From Brenneria rubrifaciens (GTDB lineage: Bacteria > Pseudomonadota > Gammaproteobacteria > Enterobacterales > Enterobacteriaceae): 64,000 nucleotides of DNA. Positions 28,939-37,305 of the stretch are shown piece after piece; the stretch's first letter is position 1; the number at the start of each line of letters is the position of its first letter. The notes under the pieces are model-generated. The model had not been told where the DNA came from and ran no database searches. It saw nothing but the letters and a program-made list of their open reading frames with translations. The position numbers were made by a program, and so were the translations under genes. The stretch lies in the NCBI RefSeq assembly GCF_005484945.1, contig NZ_CP034035.1, positions 1,364,001 to 1,428,000 of the forward strand. The letters run 5' to 3'.

Positions 28939-30072
28939 ATGAGTAATAAAAAGAAAATCCTATTTTCTAGCTGTCAGGGGGAAAGAAATGAACGCGTAAA
29001 CATTTCCCGCCGGCGGATAATCAAACAAGGCTCGATTATTAGTGCAGGCGTGGCGCTTAATGCTTTTTCCGTACCGGCTGTATTTGCTAAAAATAAACGG
29101 GAAGTTATCGTCCGAGGGCTTGGCGGCGCTTATCAGGAAGCCATGGAGAATGTGATATATAAGCCTTTTACGGCAAAAACGGGTATTAATGTCAAAATTC
29201 AGCCTTCAACAGCGGCACAAATATTGGCGATGGTGAAATCCGGTCAAGTGAGTATTGATGTTCTTGATTTGGGCGCGGTCGCACAAACGAATTTGGATAA
29301 AGCCGGTGCATTGGCGCCGATTGACTATTCGGCTATGAAGTTCAGTAATCCAGATGATATTTTACCGGGGTTGCGTCATCCAAATATGATTGGCAACCTT
29401 TTATTTGCGACGGTCATGGTTTACAACACTGACGTGTTTAAAACGGGTTCTCACCCTAAAACATGGAGAGATTTCTGGGATGTTCAGCGTTTTCCAGGCC
29501 CGCGAACATTAGCGGATTTGCGATCGGGTTCTGCCGAACTTGAGTTTGCTTTGCTGGCAGATAATGTAGAAAAAGCCGACATTTACCCCATTGATGTTGA
29601 ACGTGCTTTCTCCTCTTTGGATAAGATCAAACCTTATGTATCAAAGTGGTGGGACACTGGTGCCGTCTCCGCCCAACTACTTGAACGCAAAGATGCGGTT
29701 CTGGGCGCGATTTGGAATGGCAGAGCGCAGGCGTTAATCGACAAGGGGGCGTCCCTGGCGATCGAATGGAATCAGGCGAAACAGCAAGTACAATACTGGA
29801 GTGTGGTGAAAGATGCGCCAAATCCTAAAAATGCGCAGCTACTGATCGATTTCGCGCTGCAACCGGAAATACAGGCAAAACTGACCCAATTCATCGCCTA
29901 TGGCCCAACAAATAAAAAAGCGTTGGATTTGATACGTTCAGAGGATTTGGTCAAATTGCCTTCTAATCCGGCATACTTTTCTCATTCTTTTGTGCAGGAC
30001 GCCGCGTGGTGGTCAGATAATCTTGATCGCGTAGGTAAAATCTGGCAGCCGTGGATTTTGGGCCTGACTTGA
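28939..30072 (+). CDS. ABC transporter substrate-binding protein (polyamine type, Tat signal)
   Basis: This 377-residue extracytoplasmic binding protein belongs to the spermidine/putrescine-type family. The N terminus has a twin-arginine motif (ISRRRIIKQG) followed by a hydrophobic stretch ending SVPAVFA, so export by Tat is likely. The mature part begins near KREVIVRGLGGAYQEAM and shows FATVMVYNTDVFKTG, PKTWRDFWDV and the late aromatic PWILG. ATG 28939 follows AAAGGA by 8 bases; ATG 28933 is an alternative. The overlap with the ATPase gene (TGATG) indicates cotranscription. The ligand is unknown. Confidence 0.9.
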   Translation: MSNKKKILFSSCQGERNERVNISRRRIIKQGSIISAGVALNAFSVPAVFAKNKREVIVRGLGGAYQEAMENVIYKPFTAKTGINVKIQPSTAAQILAMVKSGQVSIDVLDLGAVAQTNLDKAGALAPIDYSAMKFSNPDDILPGLRHPNMIGNLLFATVMVYNTDVFKTGSHPKTWRDFWDVQRFPGPRTLADLRSGSAELEFALLADNVEKADIYPIDVERAFSSLDKIKPYVSKWWDTGAVSAQLLERKDAVLGAIWNGRAQALIDKGASLAIEWNQAKQQVQYWSVVKDAPNPKNAQLLIDFALQPEIQAKLTQFIAYGPTNKKALDLIRSEDLVKLPSNPAYFSHSFVQDAAWWSDNLDRVGKIWQPWILGLT

Positions 30073-31187
30073 TGCGTACAGCCAACCTGTCATTCCGTTC
30101 CCGGAAGGTGGGAACGGAAATCCGTTTACAAGGTATCACTCGACGTTTTGGTCAGACCCTCGCCGTGGATAATCTGAGTCTGACGATTGCGCCGGGTGAG
30201 TTCGTTACGTTGCTGGGCGCCAGCGGGTCAGGCAAAACGACGACGTTAATGATGGTGGGCGGGTTTATTGAACCCAGCGCCGGGCGGATTGTGTTGGGCG
30301 GAAAAGATGTTACCGATATGCCGCCCGCTAAGCGGGATCTGGGGGTGGTATTTCAAAACTATTCATTATTTCCCCATCTTTCGGTTGCCCGCAATCTGGC
30401 ATTCCCGCTGGAGATGCGAGGAGAACCGCAGCATACGATCAGAAAGAAAGTCGCCGATGCATTGGACATGGTGCAGTTAGCCGATAAAAGTCATCGGCTG
30501 CCGCATGAGCTGTCCGGTGGACAACAGCAACGGATCGCGTTGGCGCGCGCGTTGATTTTTGAACCTCAGGCGCTATTGATGGATGAGCCGCTGGGGGCGC
30601 TGGATAAAAAACTGCGTGAATATATGCAGATTGAAATCAAGCGATTACATACTTCATCAGGTTGCACCGTGTTGTTTGTCACCCACGATCAGGAAGAGGC
30701 GTTGACGCTTTCCGATCGCGTTGCTGTGATGCAGGATGGACGAATCGCACAGATTGACTCCCCCCGGTTTTTATATGAACGGCCGGAGACGCGCTGGGTT
30801 GCTGAATTCATCGGACAGTCTAATTTCATTGGCGGTCGTGTTCATGAGGTTCAGGCCAACGGTTATGACGTGACGCTGGATAGCGGCGAGTCGGTAAGCG
30901 GCAAAGGCGTAAAAAATCTGGCCTGCGGTCAACAGGTTTGTGCGGTATTACGGCCGGAGAAGATCCGGTTGGCCGCATCCGGCGTGCTGCCTGTGAAAGC
31001 GATTGTCACCGATGTGCTCTATCTGGGGCATACGGTAAAAGTGACGTTGCGGCTTACTGACGGAACCACGCTGCGGGTTCAGGCCCAGAATATCGATCTT
31101 GAAACCCCGCTGATGACGGGGAGGGCGGTTTCTGTTGGTTGGCGGCCGGAGGATTTGTGGTTTATTGCCGGAGAACAGGGACAGTGA
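30072..31187 (+). CDS. ABC transporter ATP-binding protein (PotA-like)
   Basis: This 371-residue ATPase energises the importer. Walker A is GASGSGKTT at residues 49-57, followed by the Q-loop VVFQNYSLFPHLSV, the signature LSGGQQQR, Walker B ALLMDEP, the D-loop LGALDKKLR and the H-loop VTHDQEEAL. The C-terminal part (from about residue 245, FIGQSNFIGGRV onward) is a TOBE domain, as in PotA. The start overlaps the stop of the binding-protein gene. Confidence 0.93.
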   Translation: MRTANLSFRSRKVGTEIRLQGITRRFGQTLAVDNLSLTIAPGEFVTLLGASGSGKTTTLMMVGGFIEPSAGRIVLGGKDVTDMPPAKRDLGVVFQNYSLFPHLSVARNLAFPLEMRGEPQHTIRKKVADALDMVQLADKSHRLPHELSGGQQQRIALARALIFEPQALLMDEPLGALDKKLREYMQIEIKRLHTSSGCTVLFVTHDQEEALTLSDRVAVMQDGRIAQIDSPRFLYERPETRWVAEFIGQSNFIGGRVHEVQANGYDVTLDSGESVSGKGVKNLACGQQVCAVLRPEKIRLAASGVLPVKAIVTDVLYLGHTVKVTLRLTDGTTLRVQAQNIDLETPLMTGRAVSVGWRPEDLWFIAGEQGQ

Positions 31188-32032
31188 ACATATTGCTGAC
31201 CCGCAGACAGCGGAAGCTCTGGCTGCTATTGGCGCCATCGTTGCTGGCATTATCCGTGTTCTTTATCTATCCATTGATAAAAATGCTGGGTTTTAGCGTC
31301 TACGGCCCTGATTTTACCTGGAAGCATTATCTGCGGATTATTCATGAGCCTGTCTGGATCAATGTGATGTGGGTGACCCTGCGCATTTCCGCGTCGGTGA
31401 CGCTCAGCACGTTGCTGCTGGGGTATCCGCTCGCCTGGTTTCTGGCGAGATTAACGCCGCGGATCGCCAATCTCTTCCTGATTATTGTCATCATTCCTTA
31501 TTTCACCAGCACATTGGTACGGACCTATGCGTGGATGGTGCTGTTGGGAACGGAAGGCATCGTCAACCGATGTTTGATCGCGCTGGGTCTGGTGAATGAA
31601 CCCCTCCGACTGATGTATAGCTCGATCGGCGTACTGATCGGGATGACATACATTCTGCTGCCCTATATGGTGCTGGCGCTTTATAGCGTGATGCGCGGCA
31701 TCGATCTCACGTTGCTCTGTGTGGCGGAAAGTCTGGGCGCTTCACGTCTCAGGGCGTTCTGGCGGGTGGTTGTCCCGCTCTCTTTACCTGGGGTCGCCGC
31801 GGGCGGGTTACTGGTATTCATTATGGCGCTAGGTTTTTTCGTCACGCCAGCCCTGATGGGCGGGCCGCAGCAGACCATGATCGCGATGGTGATTGAAAGT
31901 CAGATCGAAACCTATTTTGATTGGGGATTCGGTTCCGTGCTGTCATCGTTGTTGTTGGTCTGTACCCTGTTGCTGTTCTGGCTATATCAGCGTCTTGTCG
32001 GATTGGAGCGGTTGTTTGAGGCGAAACGATGA
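31184..32032 (+). CDS. ABC transporter permease (PotB-like)
   Basis: This 282-residue inner-membrane permease has about six hydrophobic helices, starting with LWLLLAPSLLALSVFFIYPL. The coupling EAA-like loop is VAESLGASRLRAFWRVVVPLSLPG near residues 185-207. The GTG start overlaps the ATPase stop by 4 bases, and AGGG lies 3 bases before it. It pairs with the next gene to form the channel. Confidence 0.92.
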   Translation: MNILLTRRQRKLWLLLAPSLLALSVFFIYPLIKMLGFSVYGPDFTWKHYLRIIHEPVWINVMWVTLRISASVTLSTLLLGYPLAWFLARLTPRIANLFLIIVIIPYFTSTLVRTYAWMVLLGTEGIVNRCLIALGLVNEPLRLMYSSIGVLIGMTYILLPYMVLALYSVMRGIDLTLLCVAESLGASRLRAFWRVVVPLSLPGVAAGGLLVFIMALGFFVTPALMGGPQQTMIAMVIESQIETYFDWGFGSVLSSLLLVCTLLLFWLYQRLVGLERLFEAKR

Positions 32033-32808
32033 ATCGGAACAAGCCCGGATTTTTTTCGTTGATACTTTCCATGTTGGTGCTCTTATTTCTGGTATTGCCC
32101 ATCATCATTATCTTCCCGCTGGCGTTTAATGATGCGAGCTATCTGGCTTTTCCTCCAACCGGATTTTCCCTGCGTTGGATGGAAAAGATCTTGAATGATG
32201 CTGACTGGCGGTATTCATTATGGCTCAGTTTCCGCATCGCCATTATGTCAACGGTTCTGGCTATGCTATTGAGCGTACTGATGGCAATGGCGTTGGTGCG
32301 TTTTCGTTTTACCGGCAAGCGCCTTCTCTATGCGTTGATATTACTTCCGATGATTGTGCCTAACATTATTTCGGCGCTGGCGTTGTTCTTTTTCTTTTCC
32401 GCCGTTGATATCGTCGACAGCGTCAGCGCCATTGTTATCGGGCATGCGGTAATCGCGTTTCCTATTGCGACGATCATTCTCTCTTCCACGTTGCAGGGGA
32501 TAGACAGACAGCTTGAATACGCCGCAATGAGCCTGGGCGCCAGCGACTTTACCGTGCTGAGGCGTATAACGTTCCCGCTGGCTGCGCCTGGGATGATCTC
32601 GGCGGCGATATTTTCCTTTCTGAGTTCTTTTGATGAATTGCTCATTTCCATGTTTATGGCGGGCAATGATGTACCGACGCTGTCGGTGCGAATATGGAAT
32701 AACATTCAGTTTGAACTGGAACCGACCATCGCCGCGGTGAGCGTGTTATTAATACTGATTACGGTGGTGATGCTGCTGACCACTAATTTGATGACAAAAC
32801 TACGATGA
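32029..32808 (+). CDS. ABC transporter permease (PotC-like)
   Basis: This is the second permease subunit, with 259 residues. The first helix is FFSLILSMLVLLFLVLPIIII, and the EAA loop is AMSLGASDFTVLRRITFPLAAPGM near residues 165-187. It ends with LLTTNLMTKLR. Its ATG overlaps the preceding permease by 4 bases. Confidence 0.92.
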   Translation: MNRNKPGFFSLILSMLVLLFLVLPIIIIFPLAFNDASYLAFPPTGFSLRWMEKILNDADWRYSLWLSFRIAIMSTVLAMLLSVLMAMALVRFRFTGKRLLYALILLPMIVPNIISALALFFFFSAVDIVDSVSAIVIGHAVIAFPIATIILSSTLQGIDRQLEYAAMSLGASDFTVLRRITFPLAAPGMISAAIFSFLSSFDELLISMFMAGNDVPTLSVRIWNNIQFELEPTIAAVSVLLILITVVMLLTTNLMTKLR

Positions 32809-32832
32809 AACTCAAGCATTGATGGAGATAAG

Positions 32833-33975
32833 ATGAATAACCCTAAAGACAGGCTATTCGCACCGGAAGAGTATCAGCAGCGGGTCGGTATGATTCGCTC
32901 GCATATGCAAGCAAATCATATCGAATTACTGATCGTCGATCAGACGGAGTTTCTCTTTTACCTGACCGGCTTTGCTATTTCCGAGAATATGTATCGGGCA
33001 TGTTTACTGACATTGCAGGACGACCCGGTGATGATATTTCGGGCGATGGATGAGCATACCTTTCTGGAAAACAGCTGGGTCACTGATACGGTAACCTTTT
33101 CTGACTGGCAGGACCCGGTCGATGTTCTGGTGGATACCATCACGGAACGCGGCTGGGATCGGCTGAATATCGGGATGGATTTTGACTCCTATAATCTGAC
33201 GGTGAAGCGTTTTAATCGTTTGCAACGCTGTTTTCCTGAGAAACCTTTTCGGGATTTTTCGGGCGTACTGGAACAACTGCGGGAATGCAAAACGCGAACA
33301 GAGATTGGTTATATCGCCAAAGCCGCGCAGGTGATAGAGCTGGCATTATCTGCCGCAGTTGCTGGATTAGGGGTAGGGAAAACCGAACGGAATGCAGCGA
33401 CCCTCGTTCATCAGGTTTTTATGGAGCAAGGGATGGACTCTCACCGCTACGGCATTATCACTACAGGAACGGGTAATAGTTTTTTGCACGGTAATTTACA
33501 TAATCACCCGTTAGCAGCGGGAGATATTGTGCATATGGAACTGTTATCGGTTTTTCATGGCTACAGTGCCCGGCTGATGCGGCCCGCCATTATTGGCAAG
33601 GCATCCCGACAGCAGCGGGAGATCGCGCAGCAACTCATCAATATCCAGGATGCACAGTTTGCCGCTATGCGGCCTGGGGCGGAGGCAAAAGATATTGATG
33701 CGATAGTTCGCGATGCGGTACTTGCTGCCGGGTTACGGGATGATTATGCCAGTATTACGGGGTATAACCTGGGTTATTATTCGATCTCTACTCCCCATAC
33801 CAGCGATTTCAGCCGAGTCTTCTTACCCAACTCGGCATGGCGTCTGAAACCGGGCATGGTGTTTCATATGTATATTTATGCGCAAGGGCTGGCATTCAGC
33901 GAGACAATCGTCATTACTGAACACGGGCATGAAAGTCTCACTCACGTACCGCGCCGGTTGTTTATTGCTGACTAA
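32833..33975 (+). CDS. Creatinase-like M24-family hydrolase
   Basis: This 380-residue protein has the two-domain creatinase/prolidase build: an N-terminal domain to about residue 150 and a pita-bread C-terminal domain. The usual metal ligands are mostly lost. Where metallopeptidases have VxxDxG and GYxxDxTR, it reads IVHMELLSVFHGYSARLMR; the GHGIG histidine region is GYNLGYYSIS; the EPG motif is MYIYAQG. Two glutamates remain, E236 and E357, at the places where creatinase uses glutamates to hold its guanidino substrate. A metal-independent C-N hydrolase of creatinase or ectoine-hydrolase type is therefore more likely than a peptidase. It is 24 bases after the permease gene, so it is probably the catabolic enzyme for the imported compound. 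Confidence 0.8.
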   Translation: MNNPKDRLFAPEEYQQRVGMIRSHMQANHIELLIVDQTEFLFYLTGFAISENMYRACLLTLQDDPVMIFRAMDEHTFLENSWVTDTVTFSDWQDPVDVLVDTITERGWDRLNIGMDFDSYNLTVKRFNRLQRCFPEKPFRDFSGVLEQLRECKTRTEIGYIAKAAQVIELALSAAVAGLGVGKTERNAATLVHQVFMEQGMDSHRYGIITTGTGNSFLHGNLHNHPLAAGDIVHMELLSVFHGYSARLMRPAIIGKASRQQREIAQQLINIQDAQFAAMRPGAEAKDIDAIVRDAVLAAGLRDDYASITGYNLGYYSISTPHTSDFSRVFLPNSAWRLKPGMVFHMYIYAQGLAFSETIVITEHGHESLTHVPRRLFIAD

Positions 33976-34057
33976 CGTCTTCCCCATGATTTTCCGTAGG
34001 TGTGACGCTTCCCGCATCGTTAAGCATGGGAGCGGGGGAATCGTTGAATCGGATTCA

Positions 34058-34080
34058 GGCGAGACGCCGCTTTTTATTTT
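34058..34080 (+). terminator. Weak terminator after the M24 hydrolase gene
   Basis: GGCG (34058-34061) pairs with CGCC (34065-34068) around AGA, followed by GCTTTTTATTTT. The stem is short, so termination may be inefficient. Confidence 0.4.
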
Positions 34081-34151
34081 GCGCGGTAAAGCAGAATAAT
34101 TATATTTAACAATTAACCCCTATTAAATAACACAACAATAAAGGACGGGTT

Positions 34152-34247
34152 ATGACCGATAACCGATATGCAGCAAATCCGGCAAGTAAAAAAATGAGGT
34201 TATATCCAATGAAACGTTGGGGCGAATATCCTATTCGTAAGAAATAG
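34152..34247 (+). CDS. Possible 31-residue small protein
   Basis: ATG 34152 has AAGGA 6 bases upstream and opens a 31-codon frame beginning MTDNRYAANPASKKMRLYPM and ending YPIRKK, with TAG at 34245-34247. The product would be very basic. I recognise no family. It lies alone in an AT-rich region and could be chance. Confidence 0.3.
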   Translation: MTDNRYAANPASKKMRLYPMKRWGEYPIRKK

Positions 34248-34729
34248 GAATGGTAATGACAGGGTTATTTGTTCCGCAGAAATAAAAGATGATTTAAAAG
34301 CAGATAAATAGTGAATGCAAAATGTATATTTAATATGTTATTTATTATCCGGCTAATTATTTACTAAGGAAATTAGAGCATGGTAAATATTATTTAATGT
34401 TTAATTAAATGCAAAAAAATAGTAAAGTCGCTAACATTTTCTCTATGTCGTTTTTGTTAATTTTTATTGAATTTAATAGGTTGTGTTGCGTTTAATTGCT
34501 TGTAATGGTTTTGATTTTGTTTGCTTTCAACTCACCTATCAAATCGATAGGCATTGACCCGCTATTAGTATTGTGTGTATGATTCGTTCGAAAAGTATAT
34601 GAATTTATATTTAAATATTTATTGTTTGTCTTTGATGCTTCTCCATTCGGTTAGCGACTTGTTTTATACGGTTTAATAATGGTTTTAGTAAATTCGCATG
34701 CTAAATGCGTATTTTATTTATTTCGTTGG

Positions 34730-34760
34730 TCGAAAAACAAATAATCTATTTGTTCGTCGA
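34730..34760. repeat. Inverted repeat upstream of tssB
   Basis: TCGAAAAACAAATA (34730-34743) and TATTTGTTCGTCGA (34747-34760) are reverse complements at 12 of 14 positions, around ATC. It lies about 92 bases before tssB and may be an operator for the type VI operon. Confidence 0.6.
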
Positions 34761-34851
34761 AGGGGCTGCCATTTATGTTTTTGGTGGAATTTTCGATGGG
34801 AATCGACCTTTATCTCTCCGGGCCAGAGGGCCCCTACGTTGGTAAAGACAT

Positions 34852-35355
34852 ATGGCAAAAGGAACTGACGGTGCGTCTGTCGCACCAAAGGAACGTATTA
34901 ATATCAAATACGTCCCGGCCACGGGTGACCAGCAGGCGGAAATAGAACTGCCGTTGACGCTGATGGTGGTAGGAAATATGAAAGGACGTACCGAGGAAAT
35001 ACCTATCGAAGCTCGCCAGACGGTATCGATCGACAAGAACAATTTTCCTTCCGTAATGAAAGAAGCCAATCTGGAACTGAATTTCAGCGTCCCCAACCGC
35101 CTTGAAGAGAACGCTCAGGACGATCTGCCTGTGCAACTGAGCATCGCTTCTCTGAATGATTTCTCTCCCGACCGTATTGCACAACAAGTGCCTGAATTGC
35201 GCAAGCTGTTGGAACTGCGCGAGGCGTTGGTCGCGCTTAAAGGGCCGCTCGGCAATATCCCTTCTTTCCGTAATCGGTTGCAGGATCTGTTGTCCAGTGA
35301 AGAGGCCAGAGAGCAACTGCTCAAAGAACTGGATCTGGTAAAACCCGCCGAATAA
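34852..35355 (+). CDS. tssB: Type VI secretion sheath protein TssB (VipA)
   Basis: TssB is the small subunit of the contractile sheath. The 167-residue protein has the family features ELPLTLMVVGNMKGR near residue 32, NFPSVMKEANLELNFSVPN, and FSPDRIAQQVPELRKLLELREAL with PLGNIPSFRNRLQ. It opens the type VI cluster; tssC follows after 32 bases, with which it forms the sheath. Confidence 0.96.
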   Translation: MAKGTDGASVAPKERINIKYVPATGDQQAEIELPLTLMVVGNMKGRTEEIPIEARQTVSIDKNNFPSVMKEANLELNFSVPNRLEENAQDDLPVQLSIASLNDFSPDRIAQQVPELRKLLELREALVALKGPLGNIPSFRNRLQDLLSSEEAREQLLKELDLVKPAE

Positions 35356-35387
35356 TTGGCGTTTACTGACGAGATAGGGAAATAAAC

Positions 35388-36866
35388 ATGTCAATAGTTG
35401 AAGAACAGGCGAAGACCGGGTCAGCCAATGCCTCCGGGTCGCTGCTGGACGAAATTATGGCGCAGGCGCGCATTACCCCGGTGGATGAAGGGTACAGCGT
35501 CGCCAAACAGGGCATCGCTGCGCTGGTTGCCAATATCCTCGATAGCGGTAATGCGGCAGAGCCGGTGAATAAAGCGCTGGTTGACAGCATGATCGTCGAA
35601 CTGGACAAGAAACTGAGCAAACAGATTGACGTTATTCTGCATGCCCAGCCGCTTCAGCAACTGGAATCCTCCTGGCGTGCTCTGAAACTGATGGTGGATC
35701 GCACTGATTTTCGTGAAAATATCAAGATCCTGGTATTGCACGCGACGAAGGAAGAGCTGCTGGAGGATTTCGAGTTCGCACCTGAAATTTCGCAGTCCGG
35801 TTTCTATAAGCACGTATACTCCAGCGGTTACGGGCAGTTTGGCGGCCAGCCCATCGGCGGGGTGATCGGTGACTATGCCCTGACTCAGAGCGCCTTAGAC
35901 ATCAAGCTGATGCAGTACGTCAGCGCGGTGGGCGCGATGGCCCACGCGCCGTTCATCTCTTCCGTCGCGCCGACCTTCTTTGGCGTGGACAGTTTCACCG
36001 ATCTGCCTTCGATCAAGGATCTGAAATCCGTGTTTGAAGGTCCGGCCTACACCAAATGGCGCTCGCTGCGCGAATCTGAAGATGCCCGCTACCTGGGGCT
36101 GACGGCGCCGCGCTTTTTGGTTCGCCTGCCTTACGACCCGATTGAAAATCCGATCAGGGGCTTCAATTACAAGGAAGATATCAGTTCCAACCACAACCAC
36201 TATCTGTGGGGCAATACCGCTTACCTGATGGGGACGGCTCTCACGGACAGCTTTGCCAAATATCGCTGGTGTCCGAACATCATTGGCCCGCAGAGCGGCG
36301 GCGCCATCACCGATTTGCCGGTACATGTGTATGAGGCAATGGGACAGCTTCAGGCTAAAATCCCGACTGAAGTGCTGATTACCGATCGTCGCGAATACGA
36401 GATGGCCGAAGAGGGCTTTATTACGCTGACGATGCGTAAAGACAGCGATAACGCGGCGTTCTTCTCCGCTAACTCGGTACAGAAACCGAAGGTGTTCCCG
36501 AATACCAAAGAGGGTAAAGAGGCGGAAACCAACTACAAGTTGGGTACTCAACTGCCGTACATGTTCATCATCAACCGCTTGGCCCACTACATTAAAATGT
36601 TGCAGCGCGAACAGATTGGCGCGTGGAAAGAGCGTCAGGATCTTGAGCGTGAGCTTAATAGTTGGATCAAACAGTTCGTCGCCGATCAAGAGAACCCGCC
36701 GGCTGATGTTCGCAGTCGCCGCCCGCTGCGCGCTGCGAAGATCAACGTGCTGGATGTGGAAGGCGATCCAGGTTGGTATCAGGTCACCATGGCGGTGCGC
36801 CCGCACTTTAAGTATATGGGGGCAAACTTTGAACTGTCGCTGGTAGGACGTTTGGATAAGGAATAA
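35388..36866 (+). CDS. tssC: Type VI secretion sheath protein TssC (VipB)
   Basis: TssC is the large sheath subunit recycled by ClpV. The 492-residue protein has QQLESSWRALKLMVDRTDF, GQPIGGVIGDYALTQSALDIKLMQ, APFISSVAPTFFGVDSFTDL, PYDPIENPIRGFNYKED and a C-terminal FKYMGANFELSLVGRLDKE, all strongly conserved. It is full length. Confidence 0.97.
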   Translation: MSIVEEQAKTGSANASGSLLDEIMAQARITPVDEGYSVAKQGIAALVANILDSGNAAEPVNKALVDSMIVELDKKLSKQIDVILHAQPLQQLESSWRALKLMVDRTDFRENIKILVLHATKEELLEDFEFAPEISQSGFYKHVYSSGYGQFGGQPIGGVIGDYALTQSALDIKLMQYVSAVGAMAHAPFISSVAPTFFGVDSFTDLPSIKDLKSVFEGPAYTKWRSLRESEDARYLGLTAPRFLVRLPYDPIENPIRGFNYKEDISSNHNHYLWGNTAYLMGTALTDSFAKYRWCPNIIGPQSGGAITDLPVHVYEAMGQLQAKIPTEVLITDRREYEMAEEGFITLTMRKDSDNAAFFSANSVQKPKVFPNTKEGKEAETNYKLGTQLPYMFIINRLAHYIKMLQREQIGAWKERQDLERELNSWIKQFVADQENPPADVRSRRPLRAAKINVLDVEGDPGWYQVTMAVRPHFKYMGANFELSLVGRLDKE

Positions 36867-36871
36867 GACCG

Positions 36872-37303
36872 ATGCCGTCGCTTTCTGCGTGGGAAAGGGA
36901 AACTGCGGCCAGCCTGTTTGATCGTATCCGGGGGGAAGAACAACGGGCTTCCCCCGAAGCGGAGGTTGAAGCATTGATTGCGTCCGTTAAGCGTCAACTG
37001 GACAACGTGCTCAATACCCGGCCCGGAAACTGTCGCAGCGCACCTGAGCTCGGCGTGATTGATTTTAATGACGCCACGCAAGGCGGCGCGGATATTCGGG
37101 GAAAAATTCAGGAGGCGATCCGGCAGTGTATCTGTCGCTTTGAACCTCGAATTGTTCATGTGGACGTCAGTGCGTCGGATTATCTGTTCAGCCCGCTGGA
37201 GATGTCGTTTCAGGTCACCGCCCATGTCAGGCTGGAAGCGCTGGAACAGATCGCCTCCTTCAATATTCATATGGACAGCCACCGACATTACAGAATGGTC
37301 TGA
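36872..37303 (+). CDS. tssE: Type VI baseplate protein TssE
   Basis: TssE is a gp25-like wedge protein of the baseplate. The 143-residue protein has a SLFDRI N-terminal segment, IASVKRQLDNVLNTRPGNCRSAPELGVIDF and FEPRIVHVDV, typical of the family. It lies 5 bases after tssC. Confidence 0.93.
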   Translation: MPSLSAWERETAASLFDRIRGEEQRASPEAEVEALIASVKRQLDNVLNTRPGNCRSAPELGVIDFNDATQGGADIRGKIQEAIRQCICRFEPRIVHVDVSASDYLFSPLEMSFQVTAHVRLEALEQIASFNIHMDSHRHYRMV

Positions 37304-37305
37304 TT

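Larger units (their letters stand above)
33976..34851. other. AT-rich intergenic region upstream of the type VI cluster
   Basis: A weak terminator-like hairpin (GGCG-AGA-CGCC, 34058-34068, then TTTTTATTTT) follows the M24 gene. A possible 31-codon ORF lies at 34152-34247. A small dyad CCTATC/GATAGG is at 34535-34551, and a longer inverted repeat is at 34730-34760. The rest is AT-rich with no gene. The tssB promoter should be here, but I could not find a convincing -24/-12 sigma-54 motif despite the sigma-54 activator in the cluster. Confidence 0.5.

Noticed and set aside
34500..34851. Sigma-54 promoter before tssB
   Set aside because: No TGGCAC-N5-TTGC-like pair could be found, despite the VasH-type activator in the cluster.
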